DNA from: Stramenopiles sp. TOSAG23-2
Lineage: Eukaryota > Sar
Reading direction: 5' to 3'
Length of the DNA stretch: 10,344 nucleotides
Assembly: GCA_900128395.1 (NCBI GenBank)
Contig: LT650025.1
Coordinates: forward strand, 1 to 10,344
Shown here: positions 5,746-10,344 of the stretch, piece after piece
Layout: each line of letters starts with the position of its first letter
Position numbering within the stretch: position 1 is the stretch's first letter
Notes under the pieces: model-generated
The model's input: the letters and a program-made list of their open reading frames with translations, nothing else
Databases searched by the model: none
What the model was told of the DNA's origin: nothing
Translations under genes and position numbers: made by a program

Positions 5746-8532
5746 TTAACATGTTTTTTTTACTTCTAAATGAAATGACCATAAGTCATACACCAAACTT
5801 TCTGACTTTGTAGTTAGTTTTGGTAAGTGTTTAACATGGAAAAGACAATTATCAACTATACTTTTTTGATTATTTTGTTTTTTAACATTGTTACTATTAA
5901 ACTTTTGAAATATTTGTTGCAAACATGTTCCAGTTATATCACTTTTTCCATTGCTACTGATTAATAACATCAATAGATACTGATTGTCGCTACCATCGAT
6001 ACCAAGATTCATGGATCCTATCCACATTTCTACTAAATTCAACCAATCTTCTTCAAATCGTTTCCAACCACCATCTACAAGAATAACAATACTTTTAATT
6101 GATTGTAAACGAGAAATGACTATAAGTTTATTATCATTTATCATAAAGTCTTCTACTGTATTACAACTTACAGTTATAGATGAATTTGTAGATTTAATTT
6201 TAATGTCTGTTTTACCAATCTTCCTATTTGGAGATATGATTCGATTGACAATTTCATTATATTGTACAATATCGTTGCCTGAACATAAATATATGCGTTT
6301 TAACTGTTGGTTTGTTTTTGCCATTTTAATCAAATTTGGATATATAATAAAATTTCCTGGTTCATATATCAACACTGAATCAATCATCCCCAAATCGTCG
6401 TTTAATAATTGATTCATCAACGCATTGGATACAAAGCGAAATTTCTTTGCGATGGATGAATTACACGGTTCTTTCACACGATTTAGATCCCATTGCGTGA
6501 ATTCATTAAATGATTTTGGTAAAGATGTTTTATTAAGTAATGATACCAACGTACTCTGTGTATTATCATTACCATTTTTATCATTATATTTGTTGTTATC
6601 GTTGTTATTTTTATTACCTGAAAAAATTAAGCACATATGTGGGGAATGTGATATATATTGACATCCATAGATACAATGTAGTGCAACTCCATGTTTTTCC
6701 CCAACTAATATAATGCCTTGAACAACCCAATCAATAAAAATATCTTTCCAATATTCGTAACCAATTTTGCTATGTTTTATATGTATCCCTAAAAGAAACG
6801 TTCCATTTATAGCAAAATGTTGCTTTTTAAATAAATAATCAATATCAGGCCATTTAGAACAATGTTGGAGTGAATGTCCAGTACGAGCAACTTCATCATA
6901 ACCTAACCAAACCACGCGACATCTTCTAGTAACATTCGTTTTACTATCATTTTTCAAAAAATTTATGCCATCATTACATCGCTCCATGATTAAATCTTGC
7001 CATCGAATATTGGAAATATTTGTACACCATTCTGTACTAGAGGAAGTATTATTTTTTTTTTTGGCGTTTATACTACTTTTTGCTATGATAGAATTGTATA
7101 TTGATTCTGCAATGAATTTATCATTTATTGGATTTGATAATACTATAAAAAGGTTGTTCCTTTGCATATGATAATTCTTATCATTGTCAATAGATCTATC
7201 TGCTAATTTGTCATCTTTTCTGTTGATCGTTAAAATTTCAGATGCAACTGGTATAAGCTTGTTATCTAATACCAATACATTATTATTATCATAACCGTTT
7301 CCCACATCATCCACTAAAATATGGTAAGTTTTTATCAAATATACAAGACGTTTTGATATATAAATACATGCATTAAACAGCTTAGTACTCTGCAATTTAT
7401 TTAATTGGAATAATTTCCATGTGTCATGAAATGTTATATTTTCATAGCACTTTATTAATTTCCCTTTTCTTTCCTTATTATTATTATTATTATTATCATC
7501 ATCATCATCATCATCATGATTGATTTCATTTTCGGGTATGATAATAATATTATCAATAGCAGACGTGTGTTTAATACTAGAATCATTTAAATTAGACGCG
7601 AAAGATAATGATCGTGTTGGAATCAATTTTGCAAATTGCTTTTTTGAAAATAGAATTGTGTTCATTTTTGATTTTATAACATATTTTGCAACTCCAATAC
7701 AATGCATGGTGCCATAACTTGATTTACTTGACTCGAAATAAACATGAGATACAATAGAATCAATTATTTCATTTTCATAATATATTGGCGAACCCCTTTG
7801 GGACAATGTAATAGCTAAAGTGGAAGATGGTGATAATAAATCATTTGAAAAAATATTGCTAATATCTTCTTTTCTCCTTCTACCTGCCCTTGAGTTTATT
7901 GTACCACAATAATCTAACCAACAAAAATCAAATTTTTCGCTCCTTTTCCCCCCTTCTAATTTCACTTTTTTGTGTAAATATCCATCATCTTCTCGTTTCT
8001 CTGTAATGATAGTAGCAATTCCTGGACTGATAGTAGATTCCTGGTTTCCTTTTTTGTATTGATTTCGTTTGTTGCTATTATTGCTGTTATTATCAGTATT
8101 ATTAGGTTTGAAAAACTCGTGTGAAGTTGTCTGGAATAGGGTAACTCCTGGGTATTTTTTCTTTATTTCATGAACTACTTGAATATCTGGATTAGCAACA
8201 ACTATGTTATGTTCAGATATACCTGTATCAGGATTGTTTAAAATGGTTTCTATGGTTAGACAAGCACTACTTTCCAGAATAAATGCCCGCTTTGTTGCTG
8301 TTTGATATTTTATTAAACTATTGTTTTGACTATTTTTGATGACAGTAATATATTTTGCTACAACCCATTCGTTTATTTGCTTTTTTAAATAGTGTTTACC
8401 AACATTATATTCCCCACTACCAGTGATCTTCCTCGCTTGATTTTTGCTTAGAAGAATGTTTTTATTGACAAGTTTATTTTGTTGCCACCTACTTTTATTG
8501 GAATCCATGTTGTTTTTAATAGTATCACTCAT
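5746..8532 (-). CDS. large protein with methyltransferase-like N-terminal domain
   Basis: The 928-residue product starts at an ATG with AA at -1/-2. Residues about 80-250 read like a class I SAM methyltransferase fold: AFILESSACLTIETIL (83-98, motif I region but without a Gly-rich loop), NIVVANPD (109-116), TLFQTTSHEFF (131-141), an Asn/Lys-rich insert (142-200), FDFCWLDYCGT (201-211, the motif IV position, loosely like the DPxG of TRM1-type enzymes) and SSTLAITLSQRG (236-247). A D7N6 run lies at 340-352. A middle part with RVVWLGYDE (539-547) and many His/Cys/Trp residues (550-640) is not recognised. Residues about 715-860 show a second alternating strand/helix pattern (SVLIYEPGNF, RIYLC, ITVSCNTVEDF, SIVILVDGGW) that may be a decayed copy of the first domain. 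Substrate unknown; the loss of Gly residues in motif I leaves activity in doubt. No membrane segments and no introns are seen. Confidence 0.7.
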   Translation of the reverse strand: MSDTIKNNMDSNKSRWQQNKLVNKNILLSKNQARKITGSGEYNVGKHYLKKQINEWVVAKYITVIKNSQNNSLIKYQTATKRAFILESSACLTIETILNNPDTGISEHNIVVANPDIQVVHEIKKKYPGVTLFQTTSHEFFKPNNTDNNSNNSNKRNQYKKGNQESTISPGIATIITEKREDDGYLHKKVKLEGGKRSEKFDFCWLDYCGTINSRAGRRRKEDISNIFSNDLLSPSSTLAITLSQRGSPIYYENEIIDSIVSHVYFESSKSSYGTMHCIGVAKYVIKSKMNTILFSKKQFAKLIPTRSLSFASNLNDSSIKHTSAIDNIIIIPENEINHDDDDDDDNNNNNNKERKGKLIKCYENITFHDTWKLFQLNKLQSTKLFNACIYISKRLVYLIKTYHILVDDVGNGYDNNNVLVLDNKLIPVASEILTINRKDDKLADRSIDNDKNYHMQRNNLFIVLSNPINDKFIAESIYNSIIAKSSINAKKKNNTSSSTEWCTNISNIRWQDLIMERCNDGINFLKNDSKTNVTRRCRVVWLGYDEVARTGHSLQHCSKWPDIDYLFKKQHFAINGTFLLGIHIKHSKIGYEYWKDIFIDWVVQGIILVGEKHGVALHCIYGCQYISHSPHMCLIFSGNKNNNDNNKYNDKNGNDNTQSTLVSLLNKTSLPKSFNEFTQWDLNRVKEPCNSSIAKKFRFVSNALMNQLLNDDLGMIDSVLIYEPGNFIIYPNLIKMAKTNQQLKRIYLCSGNDIVQYNEIVNRIISPNRKIGKTDIKIKSTNSSITVSCNTVEDFMINDNKLIVISRLQSIKSIVILVDGGWKRFEEDWLNLVEMWIGSMNLGIDGSDNQYLLMLLISSNGKSDITGTCLQQIFQKFNSNNVKKQNNQKSIVDNCLFHVKHLPKLTTKSESLVYDLWSFHLEVKKTC
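7477..7515. repeat. in-frame trinucleotide microsatellite
   Basis: On the coding (minus) strand seven GAT codons are followed by six AAT codons, giving D7N6 at residues 340-352 of the 928-residue protein. It is a length-variable slippage tract likely lying in a disordered linker. Confidence 0.95.
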
Positions 8533-8749
8533 TTGGATTAATCCATATGTATTTTTAATTTTACAAAATTGTAAACGAAAATGGAAATATTCTTCTGCTA
8601 TCTAAATTATTTGGAAAGCGAGCTATATAATTGCACAATTTTATTATGTTATTGTTCAAAACAGAAAGAATTAATATTATACCTTTCTTCTCCCTGAATA
8701 TATATAGATATTAACTTTAGAGTTATCTACATTAATTAAAGAGATGGTG

Positions 8750-8794
<45 letters not shown>

Positions 8795-9140
8795 CAACTT
8801 TTTTTTTCCAGCCCTCTAGTATGGAAATAGCATTACCAAATCTTAGGAACTTAGTAAACAGTTTTATTATAAGTATAAAAATAATTTCAATAATAAATAA
8901 TGGTTTTAGTTTCGTGTTTTTTCATTTATTATACAGTAGTGCTATTATTATACTGATGATGTAATAATTTTATCATCCAGGACTATTATTATTATTACTA
9001 TGATGTATGGCCAAACAATAAATCTGGAATCAGGAATATATATACCAAAAAATAGACTCGCCCTATAGAAACGCTTATGCTAATGCATCTGCGTATATGT
9101 AGCACACTGACGAACACACGGAGTGCCTCACACTGCTGGC
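8533..9140. promoter_or_regulatory. divergent intergenic region (shared promoter zone)
   Basis: The region lies between the minus-strand 928-residue gene and the plus-strand CdsA-like gene, so both promoters must be here. It contains a 43-base T run (8752-8794), a second short T run ending CCAG (8801-8812) and AT triplet repeats near 8989-9000. A 47-codon plus frame (8821-8964) is Ile/Leu/Phe-rich and not believed. No TATA box can be named with confidence in so AT-rich a sequence. Confidence 0.5.
8752..8794. repeat. 43-base poly(T) tract
   Basis: An uninterrupted run of 43 T on the plus strand. Long poly(dA:dT) tracts keep nucleosomes away from promoters in AT-rich genomes, which fits its place between divergent genes. 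A retroposed poly(A) tail on the minus strand is the alternative; no target duplication was found by eye. Exact length may be unreliable in the assembly. Confidence 0.9.
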
Positions 9141-10220
9141 ATGAGTTTACTTTCATCTAGTTGTTTGAGAAGTACTGTCAAGAAAACAACAGTTGGATTA
9201 ATTGGATCGGTAACAACCTTTGTTTTTATACGTAGTGACTCATTTGCTGGTCATTTTATGTCTGTAATATGTGCGGTTATTGCATATGAATACTATTATA
9301 TAATTGTACCTGGATTTCAAGACTTTGAGGTTATCGATCCAAAGAGACACGTATTAAAAGGTGAAAATTATTTAACAAATCATGAAAAGTTTACATATAA
9401 TTTGGAACCCGCATCAGTTCGGCGAAAACGTGGTCCAAGCAAGATGTTTTTAGTACTTTCATCTTTTGTTATGACTTATTTTGCACATTACGGGAACAGT
9501 AAGTTTTATTCAACTAGTTTAACCATGATAACTTCTGTCGTTGTATCGTTACATTTTATATTTCGTTGGAATAAAGGCAATGCATCACCAACAATTTTGG
9601 ACTTGTTTGATTTATTTATTGATGTCTTGGGTATATTCATTACATGGTTAATGGGGCATATTATATTGTTGCGTTATTATCCAATGTATGGCACTGCGTA
9701 TGTAACAATTGTTTTTCTAGTTGCATGGACAGCAGATGCGGGGGCTTTAGTCTTTGGCAAACTTTTTGGTAAATATACACCAAAGCTAATGCCTCGTACC
9801 AGTCCTAATAAAACTGTTGCTAGTTTATTGGGTGCTATTGTCGTAGGGTTATTAACAATGACTTCTTTAGGTTTTGTTTTGATGCAACGTGGTTACTTTT
9901 TTAGAATCAATTTCAGTTTGCAACCACCGCCATTATCTAGCTACGTTCCACTTGTTTCAATTGGGTTTGTTTTAGGGATATCAAGCGTTGTCGGCGATAC
10001 GTTTGAATCAATTATCAAACGCGCTGCTCGCGTGAGGCATTCAGGGGCAACCTTGCCAGGTTATGGCGGTTTTCTAGATTACTTTAATAGCGTTGCTGCA
10101 TGCGCTGTGGTTATGTATTATTTCATCGTCCCTATATTTATACCGTTTTGGGAAAATTACAATTTTGGTCTAATAAACCGGATATTGTACGTTTGGTTTG
10201 GTTTGCGCTTCGAATGGTGA
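9141..10220 (+). CDS. CdsA-like CTP transferase family membrane protein, signature altered
   Basis: The product is 359 residues from the ATG at 9141 (G at -3), with about eight or nine hydrophobic segments (roughly 15-30, 38-57, 102-118, 126-141, 157-178, 184-197, 227-247, 268-284, 316-336). It belongs to the CTP_transf_1/CdsA family, whose active members make CDP-diacylglycerol from CTP and phosphatidate in ER or organelle membranes. Family hallmarks present: AWTADAGALVFGKLFGK (195-211), SPNKT (221-225), GDTFESIIKR (285-294) and LPGYGGFLDYF (305-315). However, the C-terminal signature K-D...H-G-G-x-x-D-R-x-D is changed: K to R299, D to H300, H to Y308, R to Y314 and the last D to N316. Since the signature residues bind metal and substrate in the family, this copy may be inactive or have another role. 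The frame is clean, so a recent pseudogene is unlikely. Confidence 0.8.
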   Translation: MSLLSSSCLRSTVKKTTVGLIGSVTTFVFIRSDSFAGHFMSVICAVIAYEYYYIIVPGFQDFEVIDPKRHVLKGENYLTNHEKFTYNLEPASVRRKRGPSKMFLVLSSFVMTYFAHYGNSKFYSTSLTMITSVVVSLHFIFRWNKGNASPTILDLFDLFIDVLGIFITWLMGHIILLRYYPMYGTAYVTIVFLVAWTADAGALVFGKLFGKYTPKLMPRTSPNKTVASLLGAIVVGLLTMTSLGFVLMQRGYFFRINFSLQPPPLSSYVPLVSIGFVLGISSVVGDTFESIIKRAARVRHSGATLPGYGGFLDYFNSVAACAVVMYYFIVPIFIPFWENYNFGLINRILYVWFGLRFEW

Positions 10221-10233
10221 TGCATCATTCGAA
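10209..10233. repeat. 8-bp hairpin spanning the CdsA-like stop codon
   Basis: TTCGAATG (10209-10216) pairs perfectly with CATTCGAA (10226-10233) around a nine-base loop that contains the TGA stop (10218-10220). The loop region also holds the palindrome TGATGCATCA (10218-10227). Confidence 0.6.
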
Positions 10234-10297
10234 TATTTTACGGAAGTGCTCGTAGATATTTATTCATTTATTTTACGAAGTACGAGTACGAAAAATC

Positions 10298-10344
10298 ATG
10301 GCATGGGTAGCAGCTGGAAGACCTATGTATGATGAGAATGGAGA
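10298..10344 (+). CDS. 5' end of a further gene (partial)
   Basis: An ATG at 10298 with A at -3 opens a frame reading MAWVAAGRPMYDENG to the window end. The mix of residues and the jump in G+C after the AT-rich spacer look coding. It begins only 77 bases after the CdsA-like stop, in the same direction, so this intergenic space holds both a terminator and a promoter, or the two share a transcript. Too short to name a family. Confidence 0.45.
   Translation, partial: MAWVAAGRPMYDENG

Noticed and set aside
5984-7717. Plus-strand open frames of 65-142 codons antisense to the 928-residue gene
   Set aside because: They overlap a long coherent coding frame and show no motifs; expected by chance opposite AT-rich coding sequence.
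8821-8964. 47-codon plus-strand frame after a poly(T)-CCAG that resembles a splice acceptor
   Set aside because: The product is Ile/Leu/Phe/Asn-rich as expected from AT triplets; no downstream donor or homologous exon is seen.

Overview
The window looks like nuclear DNA from a compact, AT-rich protist genome. Reasons: genes are single long open frames; most start with a purine or A-rich Kozak context and no Shine-Dalgarno site; intergenic spaces are several hundred bases; one protein carries Asn/Asp runs coded by AAT/GAT triplets; and two families are typically eukaryotic (an RGS domain and a DUF707 type II membrane protein). The Zn-finger motif next to the RGS domain is of a sort common in stramenopiles, so a stramenopile is a guess, not a conclusion.

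Layout. 1-50 is a hairpin that may overlap the 3' end of an upstream gene. 413-1480 (+) is a GC-rich DUF707 glycosyltransferase-like gene. 1481-2689 is a spacer with one weak small minus-strand frame. 2690-3718 (+) is a Zn-finger/RGS protein. 3719-5745 holds two small minus-strand frames (4277-4528 and 5186-5542) on either side of a 326-bp foldback element (4785-5110) with about 50-bp near-perfect arms. 5746-8532 (-) is a 928-residue protein with a methyltransferase-like N-terminal part and low-complexity inserts. 8533-9140 is a divergent promoter region holding a 43-base T tract. 9141-10220 (+) is a CdsA-like membrane protein whose family signature is badly altered. From 10298 a further plus-strand gene begins and runs off the window.

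The genes do not form an obvious pathway. A Golgi/ER-type membrane protein, a signalling regulator, a methyltransferase-like protein and a phospholipid-synthesis-like protein simply lie side by side. The points most worth a second look are the CdsA-like protein that lost signature residues while its frame stayed intact, the foldback element, the sharp base-composition contrast of the DUF707 gene, and a tendency for stem-loops to sit on or just after stop codons.
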